Assembly (NCBI GenBank): GCA_965216195.1
Contig: OZ244151.1
Span: 2,356,001 to 2,420,000, forward strand
Length of the DNA stretch: 64,000 nt
Source of the DNA: Aridibacter sp965216195
GTDB lineage: Bacteria; Acidobacteriota; Blastocatellia; Pyrinomonadales; Pyrinomonadaceae
Direction of reading: 5' to 3'
This document shows positions 32,873 through 41,725 of the stretch, in pieces. The number at the start of each line of letters is the position of its first letter. Positions within the stretch are counted from its first letter, which is position 1. Below the pieces are notes generated by a model, which was not told where the DNA came from, did no database searches, and saw only the letters and a list, made by a program, of their open reading frames with translations. Both the position numbers and the translations under genes were made by a program.

Positions 32873-34201
32873 TTATTTTACAACATTTGCGAGTTGCACG
32901 AAAAAATCGGGAAACGACACGTTTGCACATTCAGCGTCAATAATCTCCGTCTCTCCTTCGGCAAACAAACCCGCTATAGCAAACGCCATCGCAATCCGAT
33001 GGTCTCCAAAAGAATCAACTCGCGCTCCTTTTAAGGTCGATTTTGCAACTGCCAATCCATCCTCAAATTCGGTTACATTCGCATTCATTCTCCTTAGGTT
33101 ATAAACAACAGATTTTATTCGGTCAGACTCTTTTACGCGAAGCTCCGCCGCATCCTTAATTTTCAAACCGCCTTCAATCTGCGTTCCCAAAACCGCAAGT
33201 ATCGGAATTTCGTCAATCACGCCCGCTATCAGTCCGCCTTCAAACACGAGAGGGTCAGCCGAGTTTATGAGATTGGGCGAAAACCGAACCTCCAAATCAC
33301 CAAAAAGCTCGCTATTTCTTTCCTTCTCATTTTTGATGGAGATGTTTGCACCGCCGTCCTTCAAATATTCCAGGAATGCTATACGCGTTGGATTAATTCC
33401 AACATCCGCTATTGTTATCTCTGAACCTTCCAAAGCACATGCACCTGCCACAAAAAACGCTGCCGATGAAATATCTCCCGGAACATCAACATCGTTTGGC
33501 TCGAAAACGGAACTGCCTTTGAGCAACGTCTCGCAGACTAAATCGCCGCCTTCTTCCGCAAACTTGTATTCAATGCCTGCAGCAAAATGACTCAACATCA
33601 GCTCCGTATGATTTCTCGGAGACCAGTGCCGATTGGGAGTTGGCGGATCAATTACAATCGTATTTCCGCTGGCATTGAGTCCGGCGAGCAAAATCGCACT
33701 CTTTAGTTGCGCCGAAGCGACCGGCATTTGATATTCGATCTCGCGCAAATCACAATTACCTTCAATTCGAATCGGAGGTTTCCCGCCGGATGTCGCTATT
33801 TTCGCTCCCATTTTATTCAGTGGAAAGGCGATTCGCTCCATCGGCCGCTCCGACAGCGACTCGTCCCCAATCAAAACAGAATCGAAGTTTTGCCCCGCCA
33901 ACAATCCTGCAAGAAGCCTCATCGTCGTCCCACTATTTCCGCAGTTAAGCGGCTCGGATGGTGTTTCAAAGCCCCTTTTTCCAACACCTGAGACAGACAC
34001 GCTACGGCCGTTTTTTTCAACCGACACTCCTAGCTGTTGAAGACACGAAAGCGTAGAAGCGCAATCTGCACTCTCGGAAAAATTCTTGATCAAAACTTCG
34101 CCATCGGACATTGCACCCAAAATGGCGGCCCGATGAGAAATCGATTTGTCACCGGGCAAAACTACTTTTCCTTTGATTGATTTCGCCGTTAAAATTCTCA
34201 T
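32873..34201 (-). CDS. aroA: 3-phosphoshikimate 1-carboxyvinyltransferase (EPSP synthase)
   Basis: 442 residues, the usual size. Typical motifs: GDKSISHRAAILG at 17-30, LNCGNSGTTMRLLAGLL, a later VPGDISSAAFFVAGA, RVKESDRI and DHRIAMAFAIAG. It joins PEP to shikimate 3-phosphate in the chorismate pathway. The subclass (glyphosate-sensitive or not) is not judged. It is the first gene of aroA-aroK and is divergent from the RsbW-like gene. Confidence 0.92.
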   Translation of the reverse strand: MRILTAKSIKGKVVLPGDKSISHRAAILGAMSDGEVLIKNFSESADCASTLSCLQQLGVSVEKNGRSVSVSGVGKRGFETPSEPLNCGNSGTTMRLLAGLLAGQNFDSVLIGDESLSERPMERIAFPLNKMGAKIATSGGKPPIRIEGNCDLREIEYQMPVASAQLKSAILLAGLNASGNTIVIDPPTPNRHWSPRNHTELMLSHFAAGIEYKFAEEGGDLVCETLLKGSSVFEPNDVDVPGDISSAAFFVAGACALEGSEITIADVGINPTRIAFLEYLKDGGANISIKNEKERNSELFGDLEVRFSPNLINSADPLVFEGGLIAGVIDEIPILAVLGTQIEGGLKIKDAAELRVKESDRIKSVVYNLRRMNANVTEFEDGLAVAKSTLKGARVDSFGDHRIAMAFAIAGLFAEGETEIIDAECANVSFPDFFVQLANVVK

Positions 34202-34315
34202 TATTTTCGTTAAAATACAGAAACTCTAAATTTAATATGTCTTGACATAAACCTAAATAAAAAGCAAACTTAGGACACATCAAAACAGAAAACCTAATTT
34301 ATTTACGAAAAAACT

Positions 34316-34729
34316 GTGAGCAGAAAACAGATGAAATTTTCTATCGCAAGCGAAATCGCAAATATTGATGAAGCTGTGGTAAAAACCGTTGATTTCGCAA
34401 AGGAAATAGGTTTTGAAGAGGACTCGATTTTCGGTATTGATATGGCGGTTAGAGAAGCCGTAGCTAACGCTGTAAAACACGGCAACAGTTTAGATGCAGA
34501 CAAAGCCGTGGAAGTGACGTTAAGCGATTTATCTGAAGGGCTGGAAATCGCGGTAAGAGATTTTGGAGCGGGTTTTGAGGTTGAGGATGTTCCTGATCCC
34601 ACAAACCCTGAAAACTTGTTGAAAGAGGACGGACGTGGAATTTTGTTTATGCAGAATTTCGTGGATGAGGTTGAATGGCACAACCATCCGGACGGAGGCA
34701 TGCTGGTTAAAATGGTAAAAAACCACTAG
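34316..34729 (+). CDS. anti-sigma factor / serine kinase of the RsbW type
   Basis: 137 residues from GTG 34316; ATG 34331 is an alternative and neither has a clear ribosome-binding site. It is a single GHKL ATPase domain: N-box MAVREAVANAVKHGN, G1 DFGAGFEV, G2 EDGRGILFM. RsbW-type proteins bind a sigma factor and phosphorylate a STAS partner, which lies 82 bp downstream. The sequence is paralogous to the output domain of the receiver fusion at 8453-9253. No sigma factor gene is adjacent, so the sigma target is not known. Confidence 0.83.
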   Translation: MSRKQMKFSIASEIANIDEAVVKTVDFAKEIGFEEDSIFGIDMAVREAVANAVKHGNSLDADKAVEVTLSDLSEGLEIAVRDFGAGFEVEDVPDPTNPENLLKEDGRGILFMQNFVDEVEWHNHPDGGMLVKMVKNH

Positions 34730-34810
34730 CAAGCGTCATATTTGGATAGACTTTTTTGTCGGTTTTCGGCTAAAATTTGCATTCTAACTATACAAGACGA
34801 GGAGATAAAA

Positions 34811-35158
34811 ATGGCAGATCTGAACATTTCGGAAAGACAAGCGGGAGATGTGACAATTCTCGATATGAGCGGAAAAGTAACGATTGGAGAGGGTAGCGTT
34901 GCGTTGCGCAATACGATTCGTAAGTTGCTCGGCGAAGGTAAAAAGAATATTTTGCTTAACCTCGGCGAAATCGGGTACGTCGATTCGAGCGGAATCGGTG
35001 AGCTTGTTTCGAGTTATACGGCAGTAAATAAGGAAAGTGGAAGTCTGAAGCTGCTAAATCTCACACAGAAAATTCAAGATCTGCTAGCGATCACTAAGCT
35101 ACTTACGGTTTTTGATACTTTTGATGATGAGGGCGAGGCACTAGCCAGCTACGATTAA
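34811..35158 (+). CDS. STAS domain anti-sigma factor antagonist of the RsbV type
   Basis: About 115 residues from ATG 34811, with GAGGAG at 34799-34804. It is one STAS domain: LDMSGKVTIGEGSVALR, then the switch region NLGEIGYVDSSGIGEL, in which one of the two Ser residues is the expected phosphorylation site. In known systems the unphosphorylated STAS protein frees the sigma factor from its RsbW partner. A possible -10 (TAAAAT) lies before the gene, so it may also be transcribed on its own. It ends at a strong terminator. Confidence 0.85.
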   Translation: MADLNISERQAGDVTILDMSGKVTIGEGSVALRNTIRKLLGEGKKNILLNLGEIGYVDSSGIGELVSSYTAVNKESGSLKLLNLTQKIQDLLAITKLLTVFDTFDDEGEALASYD

Positions 35159-35183
35159 CAAACATGATAATTGCGTGAAAGTT

Positions 35184-35230
35184 GGATGGAAGATAATTAT
35201 TTATCTTTCGTCCTTTTTGTTTTATTTTTA
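35184..35230 (+). terminator. Rho-independent terminator after the STAS gene
   Basis: GGATGGAAGATAA pairs with TTTATCTTTCGTCC (35184-35213, short loop), followed by a long T-rich tail. Confidence 0.75.
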
Positions 35231-35358
35231 AGTAAGCATCTCAAAATGAAATTGCTGCATCTTTTATTCTAAAGCGGAGGCACAATCTAGGCGTTCATTT
35301 TATCCCCCATTTATATTGCCTATTTTGTGTCCTTTGCGTTTACATAGCTACTGAAAAA

Positions 35359-37119
35359 ATGAGAAGAGTTTTATTAATTTCGCTTTTAGTTATTGTTTCA
35401 CTTCCACTTACTTCGACGGCGCAGACGGTCAGAACCGGTTTTGATCCGTCAAATTACGGGGTAAGTGTAAAACCGGACAAACGGCTCATTGTAGTCTTGT
35501 CTTCCCTTGAAGTTGCTGGAATAGAAACACCGCTGAGCGCCAAAGGAGAAGAGTTTCGCGCAACCGTTCGCAACGATCTGAAAAATATTTCCCCAGACTT
35601 GCGACAAAAGCTTCGATCTTTTATTGGTCAATATAAAAAGCGTTACCCGAAAAAAACTCCGAGCGAGCTTGTGGCACCCTTTATCGCCCTTGCGCATAGC
35701 TTGTCGGAAACTCCAAATCTCGCCCCGCCCGAACGTTCGGTTGACCTCCCAGACGACTTACTGGAAGTTTTAGACTACGCTTCCCTGGTGGCGGAGTTTT
35801 ACAAAAGCCCTGGGGTCGCGGAAAAAATTGCGAAATACCATGTTTTAAATACAAGGATGAGCGACGACGTTAGCGCCGAAGCAAAGGTAATGGTGCGTGA
35901 GATTCTCGATTATCTTCACACAAGACCGCAGCTCGCTTATACCGAACGAATTAAGACTGAGATTCCGGGAAAGAAAAAAAAGAAAAGGCTTACAAGGGTT
36001 GAAACCATTGTACATCAAAGGAGTTTCACGGTTACTCCTGATTTTTTGGTTCCAAAGAAAACGGTAAATTTCTTAAACGTACGCGATAAATATATCGTCG
36101 TTGTTTCGCCTGATATCGATTTGAGCTTATCGGAAGCCAGGCGGGCTTATCTGCAGTTTGTATTAGACCCTCTCGTCTTCGACAATGTTAAGGAAATAAT
36201 TGATCGCAAAGACGGAATCAGAAAACTCCTCGAGAATCTTAGAGAAAATAACAAAAACGTCTCGCCTGACGTTGTGCTCGCGGTTTCGCGCTCACTTGTT
36301 GCAGCTGCTGATGTCCGGGAAGAGGAGTACCGCAGAGTTAGAGCTGCCACGGGACAGGCTCGAGCGAAGATCGAATTGCTCAAAAGTGAAGATGAGAAGA
36401 GAGCGGTTGTCGCTGAGCTAAATAGAGTAAAACAGATTTTTGCCGACGAGGCCGCTTTGCAACTTTCTGAAAGCTACGAAAGAGGCGCCGTTCTGGCATT
36501 TTATTTTTCGGGCAAATTGAAGGGAATCGAGGATTCGGGTTTTGATGTCGGCAATTCGATTGGCGATTGGATACAGGCTATGAAGCCTGAAACCGAAGCG
36601 AACCGGCTTCAAGAATTCGCCGAAGCGCGAAACCGTGCCGCTGCTGAACGAAGAAAGCGAAATACCAAAACGATTGTGGAAACCACGCTCGTTAGAAACC
36701 CTTTGACCGAGGCTCTCTTGGAAATCGACAAGGATATTGAGTTGAAAAACCTTGTAAAGGCAGAAGCGGATTTGAAAGCCCTTTTAGCAAGGTATCCTAA
36801 GAGCACGTCGCGAATTTACTATTCGCTTGGACGCGTAGCGAGCCTGTCGGCCGAAAATCTTGAAGATCGCCACTCGGTTAATAAGAAACTTATCGAGGCG
36901 AAAAATTACTTTGAACGCGTGATCCGGTTTGCGACACCGACAACTGACAAAGAAATGATTGCATTAACATACGTTTCGCTCGGCGGTATATATGAATTTT
37001 ATGACCAAAAGGACTACGCGGTTAAGATATACGACGCGGCAATGAAATTTGGGAGAGCTGATGGCGAGGGCTACAAAAAGGCCTTTGCTGCGAAGCAAAA
37101 ACTTGTCGAGAAAAATTAG
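35359..37119 (+). CDS. secreted protein with helical body and C-terminal TPR-like repeats, unknown function
   Basis: 586 residues with a signal peptide (LLISLLVIVSLPLTSTAQ). The middle is long and helical with many charged residues, including a basic KKKKKRL cluster. The C-terminal 120 residues have a TPR-like pattern (LVKAEADLKALLARYPKS, then YYSLGRVA and YEFYDQKDYAVKIYDAAMK). I do not recognise the family. It is probably a periplasmic or outer-membrane-associated protein. Its stop overlaps that of the convergent O-antigen-ligase-like gene by 4 bp. Confidence 0.62.
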   Translation: MRRVLLISLLVIVSLPLTSTAQTVRTGFDPSNYGVSVKPDKRLIVVLSSLEVAGIETPLSAKGEEFRATVRNDLKNISPDLRQKLRSFIGQYKKRYPKKTPSELVAPFIALAHSLSETPNLAPPERSVDLPDDLLEVLDYASLVAEFYKSPGVAEKIAKYHVLNTRMSDDVSAEAKVMVREILDYLHTRPQLAYTERIKTEIPGKKKKKRLTRVETIVHQRSFTVTPDFLVPKKTVNFLNVRDKYIVVVSPDIDLSLSEARRAYLQFVLDPLVFDNVKEIIDRKDGIRKLLENLRENNKNVSPDVVLAVSRSLVAAADVREEEYRRVRAATGQARAKIELLKSEDEKRAVVAELNRVKQIFADEAALQLSESYERGAVLAFYFSGKLKGIEDSGFDVGNSIGDWIQAMKPETEANRLQEFAEARNRAAAERRKRNTKTIVETTLVRNPLTEALLEIDKDIELKNLVKAEADLKALLARYPKSTSRIYYSLGRVASLSAENLEDRHSVNKKLIEAKNYFERVIRFATPTTDKEMIALTYVSLGGIYEFYDQKDYAVKIYDAAMKFGRADGEGYKKAFAAKQKLVEKN

Positions 37120-38489
37120 GATTTTTTTACTCTTTTTCTGTAAAGCTTTGGATAATCGATCGAAACGGTAGCCAACGCCGCCAACAACAGGAAGAAAAAC
37201 ATGTTGGCGTTTGTTCGAAGCGGGAAATCGAAAAGGCTGTGAATCAATATCCCGAAGCATCCTGCAAGGGCACCGATAGCTACACCCGTTCTGAAACGGT
37301 TTCCCGAAGATTTAATTACCCTCAAACTCAAACGAAACAAAAGAAAAACAAACGCAATAACACACACAAACCCTAATATTCCTGCATCGGATAGGATTTG
37401 CAGGTAATCATTGTGAGCCTGTTCGAGTCTGAGTTTTCCGTTCCCGGTATCGTATTTTGTGTAGGCGACTCCAAATGATTCAAGTCCGGTTCCCAAAACC
37501 GGATTGTCACGAATTATCTTGAGTGTATTTTTCCAGAAATCAATTCTCCCGGTGGAAAAATCCTGCATCTGACCAGCCGTAGCACCAATCCCGCGACTCA
37601 CGGATTCCTCTTTTCCGAGCCATATTGCCGACGCAAGAAGCACTAAAACAAGCGCAATGCTACCACCAATTAAAGCAAGATTCCTCTTTTTTACTTCTGC
37701 TTTATCGATCGATTTAGCACCAAATTTCAGCGCAAAAAATATCAGAAAAGCGATTACACCTATAAGACTAATAAAACCGCCGCGCGACCCGGTTAAAATA
37801 ATTGCGATGCCCATTAAAACGACTGCGATAATAAGCAAAAGCCGCTTGTCTTTCTCGACAGCATCGCTAAATAACAGGCCCAGAGTAAGCCCTATCGACA
37901 TTTCCATAAACGCCGCAAAATGATGCTGGTTTACGTAAGATGCGAAGGGCTGCGCATAGTCGACCTCTCGCATCCCGTAGATGAAGTTTGGGCTAGCAAG
38001 GCGCTGCAGAATCCCTAAAAAAGACATTACAGCCGCAAAAACGACTATCGTGTAGGTCGCTTTTTTTAATCTCTCAGGGCTATCGATATAAGCTAGAGCC
38101 AGAACAAAAAAAACGAGAAAAATAATTAGTTTAACGACCGCAAATCTCGTAGCAGATGGATCGATCGATAATGACGTTATCGAGGAGATAGACAGGAGAT
38201 CAGCCCCCGGTTGCGCAAACCCGAGCGGAAGCAATTGCACCAACCCAATTGCAATGAGTGCAAAAAAAGGAACGGTCAGCAAATTAAAACCAATCTTTAC
38301 CTCACCCGCATTCCAAATATCGATATACCAGGCAATTAATAAGATTCCGACGAGAATGGTAAGTAGAAAGAGTGTAATCGTACTGACAGCGCCAAATAAA
38401 ATGCAGGCGAATATCGGAATCGCGCAGATCATAAAAAAAACGATCCGGCTCGTTAAAGAGGTTTGTATATCGTTTCGGTTTCTCATCAT
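37116..38489 (-). CDS. O-antigen ligase / polysaccharide polymerase-like membrane protein
   Basis: 457 residues with about eleven or twelve TM helices. The O-antigen ligase (Wzy_C) region is recognisable by ILTGSRGGFISLIGV and the periplasmic loop PVLGTGLESFGVAY to EQAHNDYLQILSDAGILG. Such proteins either ligate O-antigen to lipid A-core or polymerise repeat units; which is not decidable here. It is the most 3' gene of the minus-strand polysaccharide locus. Its start overlaps the stop of the TPR gene (ATGA), so it is translationally coupled to it. Confidence 0.82.
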   Translation of the reverse strand: MMRNRNDIQTSLTSRIVFFMICAIPIFACILFGAVSTITLFLLTILVGILLIAWYIDIWNAGEVKIGFNLLTVPFFALIAIGLVQLLPLGFAQPGADLLSISSITSLSIDPSATRFAVVKLIIFLVFFVLALAYIDSPERLKKATYTIVVFAAVMSFLGILQRLASPNFIYGMREVDYAQPFASYVNQHHFAAFMEMSIGLTLGLLFSDAVEKDKRLLLIIAVVLMGIAIILTGSRGGFISLIGVIAFLIFFALKFGAKSIDKAEVKKRNLALIGGSIALVLVLLASAIWLGKEESVSRGIGATAGQMQDFSTGRIDFWKNTLKIIRDNPVLGTGLESFGVAYTKYDTGNGKLRLEQAHNDYLQILSDAGILGFVCVIAFVFLLFRLSLRVIKSSGNRFRTGVAIGALAGCFGILIHSLFDFPLRTNANMFFFLLLAALATVSIDYPKLYRKRVKKS

Positions 38490-39766
38490 TCGCTCAGCCG
38501 TCTAACCTTAGCATCATCAAACCAAACCTTGCCCGAAATCGGACAGACCGCCGAAACACAACCGGAGCGTACCAAACTAATCGTAACGCCCTCGCTTTGC
38601 TCAGGAACTGTAAACGTTGCGGATATGCGGCTCCAATCCGCATTTGTCTCCAGCGACTCAGTTGATGCGATGCGTTTCCTCCTGGTAACCGTGTCGGTAA
38701 CCACCCACATCATCGTGCCGGAGCCTTCAAGATCTGACCTATAAAAAACTTCAAACTCGTATTGCTCGCCGCCATCTACAATCACTGTTTGGGAAATTGT
38801 CCGAAAATCGCTTCGTTTTGTTATCTTCAGGTTCAAACTAAGGCTTTGCGCCCCATTTCGCTTCTGTCCTCTTGCAAGACTTATTTGCGGCTGCCCACCC
38901 TTTGCAATCTGCCAATCAAAGGGACCTGCTTTATCTGTTTTGACCTCTGCTTCAAAACCTCCATTGGCAATCTTTTCAAATTCGATTCCCCCAGCGTTGT
39001 TGCCAATTTTGGAGCTGATGCTCAAAACCTTTCTGTATTTCTTCGCACGCATAAGGTAATTCAAAATTTTCTCGCTATCCTTCTTAAGGTCTCCGCGAAC
39101 GAGATTTTCCGGCAAGCTATTCCAAATTTCCAGTGCTTCATCAAAACGGCTCTGCTTGGCGAGAAAGGTCGCTAACGCAGAATTTACTGCCGCGGAATCA
39201 CCTATCGTCTGTTTTACTTTGTCAATATCACCCTCAAAAATCTGCCAAACCGTCGTTGCCGCAGGATTTGCAAGACTTGGGTCTCTCTCTACTGCCTTTC
39301 GGATCTGAGCAAACGCGGCTTCATTCTTGCCCTGCCGCAAGAGTATATTCCCAAAGGCCCACTGAACTTCAGAATAATTTGGTGCTAACTCAGACGCCTT
39401 TTTAAGCGCCGCCTCCGCACCCTCAATATTGCCGCTTCGTTCCTTCGCCTTTCCAAGAGCTAGCCACAATCGAAAATCACTTGGAGACAGTGCGACCGCC
39501 TTTTCGTACTCAGCTAACGATCGCGGCAAATCGCTTGGCAAAAAAGACCTTTCATTTAGCACAGCAAGCGCGAAATGTGTCTGCGGATCGCTTGGCGCCA
39601 ATCCAGTCGCAAATACAGCCACTTGTTTATCCTGAACCTGCGTAGAAATTGAGTTTCCTAAAAACCATTTTGCGCAAAACCAAACAGCCACCAACCCAAA
39701 AACAACAAAAGCGAAAAACGCAATCATTTTCGGCGCCGAGTCTATTTTGACGGATTTGAACGACAT
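38486..39766 (-). CDS. membrane-anchored TPR protein with C-terminal carbohydrate-binding-like domain
   Basis: 426 residues. An N-terminal TM helix (about 14-34) is followed by TPR repeats at about 50-190 (SPSDFRLWLALGKAKERSG, APNYSEVQWAFGNILLRQG). Residues about 255-422 resemble a CBM4/9-type beta-sandwich: ANGGFEAEV, then WQIAKGGQPQISL and a final WFDDAKV. The layout suggests a periplasmic scaffold that touches the sugar chain being made. It is coupled by an ATGA overlap to the ligase/polymerase-like gene. Confidence 0.72.
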   Translation of the reverse strand: MSFKSVKIDSAPKMIAFFAFVVFGLVAVWFCAKWFLGNSISTQVQDKQVAVFATGLAPSDPQTHFALAVLNERSFLPSDLPRSLAEYEKAVALSPSDFRLWLALGKAKERSGNIEGAEAALKKASELAPNYSEVQWAFGNILLRQGKNEAAFAQIRKAVERDPSLANPAATTVWQIFEGDIDKVKQTIGDSAAVNSALATFLAKQSRFDEALEIWNSLPENLVRGDLKKDSEKILNYLMRAKKYRKVLSISSKIGNNAGGIEFEKIANGGFEAEVKTDKAGPFDWQIAKGGQPQISLARGQKRNGAQSLSLNLKITKRSDFRTISQTVIVDGGEQYEFEVFYRSDLEGSGTMMWVVTDTVTRRKRIASTESLETNADWSRISATFTVPEQSEGVTISLVRSGCVSAVCPISGKVWFDDAKVRRLSE

Positions 39767-39836
39767 ATTTAAGAGGATTTAAGATTCTTGGGGAATTTTA
39801 TTAGATTCTTCGGCTTTAATAAAGGAATCGGTAAAA

Positions 39837-41642
39837 CTATTCAAATTCGATCGGCTCGATCTTTATCCAGGCACGCTTGAGCGAGACATTCGCCTCCTGG
39901 CAAATCACTCGGACTTCCTTCAAACGCTTCGGATCGATTTCCCTAAACGATAGCAATATCTCATTAACTTCATTTTCTCGACATATTTCCGGCAGCGAGC
40001 CATTACCGCCGTACACACGCAATCCATGTATTACTTTATCCTTCTTAAGGGGATCGTCATCGAGAAAACCAACGGGCTTATACTCCCAGTCAGGATTATT
40101 CTCCAGCTCGCGCAATATCATCTCGCCACCGTCTCCTGCGCCGTAAATCAACACCTTCGTCCCGTTTTCCGACAATGGCGTAGGTAGTAGCTGTCTGAAC
40201 AGACGAAAGGCCATTCTGCTGCCTGCAACCGCTGAAAGCAACAAAATACCGTCAACGACAAATAGCGCACGGGAAAACTCCTGGAAACGATATAAAAGTA
40301 AAAGCCCTAAGACACTTAATACCGAACCAAGAACACAACCCTTAAAGAAGGTGACAAAATCCTTAATGCTTGTATATCGCCAGATTCCGCGGTAAACCCC
40401 AACTACAAGAAATGCGCCGAGCTTGAGCACAACCAGTATAGGAACCGATTTTATAAAAAGGTCCCAGTTTCGTGTGTTTTCAAAGTTCCCAAAGAACAGA
40501 ATGTACGAGAAGTAATATGCAAGCGTTATTAGCAATGCGTCAAGAAAGACTTCAAAAATTCTTCTCTTATAAGAAAGATCTATCAAAAATCCATAAGCGG
40601 CATTATTCTTAATCGCCAAAGCTTCATCGCGCTCCTCGTAAACCTTAACTTTCGACAGATAAACACCGACCAGCGACAAAAGAACCGTAAAGAGCGCCAC
40701 CAGTGCCAAACTTTGGGTGAGCTGTAGGTCGCGTATATAAAGCGAAATCGCGCCGGCGAGAATTGCCAATCCGTACAACATCAAAACTGCCGAGCGCTCT
40801 GACAATCCAAGCGCCACCAGGCGATGCGAAGTATGATCCCTTCCCCCTTCTGACGCCTTCCTGCCTGAAAGCTTCCTAATGATCGTAACAAAGGTTGTAT
40901 CAAAAATCGGAACGAGAAGAATTAACGCAGGTACTGCTATAACCGACAAAATACTCCTCGAACGACCTCCGGTATTGTTGAGCAACACAGAGCTCGCAAG
41001 AAAAAACCCGACAAACATCGACCCGCTATCGCCCATAAAAATCGAGGCCGGATTGAAGTTAAACGCCAAAAACCCTATGAGCGCACCGATGAAAGCGCAG
41101 ATCAAAAGGAGTTCATTCACCTGCCCGCCGGTACCTAGGACAACCGCCACTGTCAATGCGGCAATCGCAGAAATTCCAGCAGCGAGCCCATCCATATTGT
41201 CGAGGAGATTAACGGCATTTGTGATTCCAATGATCCAGAAAACCGTCAGCCATATGTTTAGCACGGGCCAGTCCGTCCAGGGTAAAACCAGCCCAAAGCC
41301 TATGATTATCGCTGTTCCGATAATCTGTCCGATGAGTTTTTGATAAGGCTTGATAAACAGCAGGTCGTCCACGAGCCCAACCACGAACAAAAAGGAACTC
41401 CCTCCTACTACAATCCATGCGTGTTCAGTTTTAGGAACAAAAGAGAGATAGATAATGATTGTCGTCAAAAATATTGCGACCCCGCCCATCAAAGCCGTGG
41501 GCTTTTTGTGCCAACGGTCCGCCTTTGGTGTAGCCACAAATCCCCTGGCACGCGCAATTTTGCGCATAAAAAAGGTCAGTATTAATGACAAAACAAAACT
41601 GACCGATGTAATGAATACCGGATTTGAGATCATCTTATTCAT
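39837..41642 (-). CDS. WecA-like glycosyl-1-phosphate transferase fused to CapD-type TM and nucleotide-binding region
   Basis: 601 residues. The N-terminal 340 residues are a WecA/MraY-type enzyme: DD at 92-93 (VDDLLF), NLLDNMDGLAAG (145-156), GDSGS (204-208) and HTSHRLVALG near 270. It would transfer a sugar 1-phosphate from a UDP-sugar to undecaprenyl phosphate, the initiating step. About four more TM helices follow (about 365-480). The last 108 residues are a Rossmann domain (VLIYGAGDGGEMILREL) like the CoA_binding_3 part of the WbpM/CapD family. The epimerase half of that family is absent. I read it as initiating transferase plus a regulatory or sensory half. Confidence 0.78.
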   Translation of the reverse strand: MNKMISNPVFITSVSFVLSLILTFFMRKIARARGFVATPKADRWHKKPTALMGGVAIFLTTIIIYLSFVPKTEHAWIVVGGSSFLFVVGLVDDLLFIKPYQKLIGQIIGTAIIIGFGLVLPWTDWPVLNIWLTVFWIIGITNAVNLLDNMDGLAAGISAIAALTVAVVLGTGGQVNELLLICAFIGALIGFLAFNFNPASIFMGDSGSMFVGFFLASSVLLNNTGGRSRSILSVIAVPALILLVPIFDTTFVTIIRKLSGRKASEGGRDHTSHRLVALGLSERSAVLMLYGLAILAGAISLYIRDLQLTQSLALVALFTVLLSLVGVYLSKVKVYEERDEALAIKNNAAYGFLIDLSYKRRIFEVFLDALLITLAYYFSYILFFGNFENTRNWDLFIKSVPILVVLKLGAFLVVGVYRGIWRYTSIKDFVTFFKGCVLGSVLSVLGLLLLYRFQEFSRALFVVDGILLLSAVAGSRMAFRLFRQLLPTPLSENGTKVLIYGAGDGGEMILRELENNPDWEYKPVGFLDDDPLKKDKVIHGLRVYGGNGSLPEICRENEVNEILLSFREIDPKRLKEVRVICQEANVSLKRAWIKIEPIEFE

Positions 41643-41725
41643 TATGAGCCGAACTTCGTATTAACGTTATCTGCGTAAGGTTTATTAGAATAGATATAGG
41701 AGGCAAAATCAAGTGATTCCGCGCG

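Noticed and set aside
34242..34264. TTGACA before the RsbW-like gene as a promoter
   Set aside because: A consensus -35 is present but no acceptable -10 lies 16-18 bp downstream.
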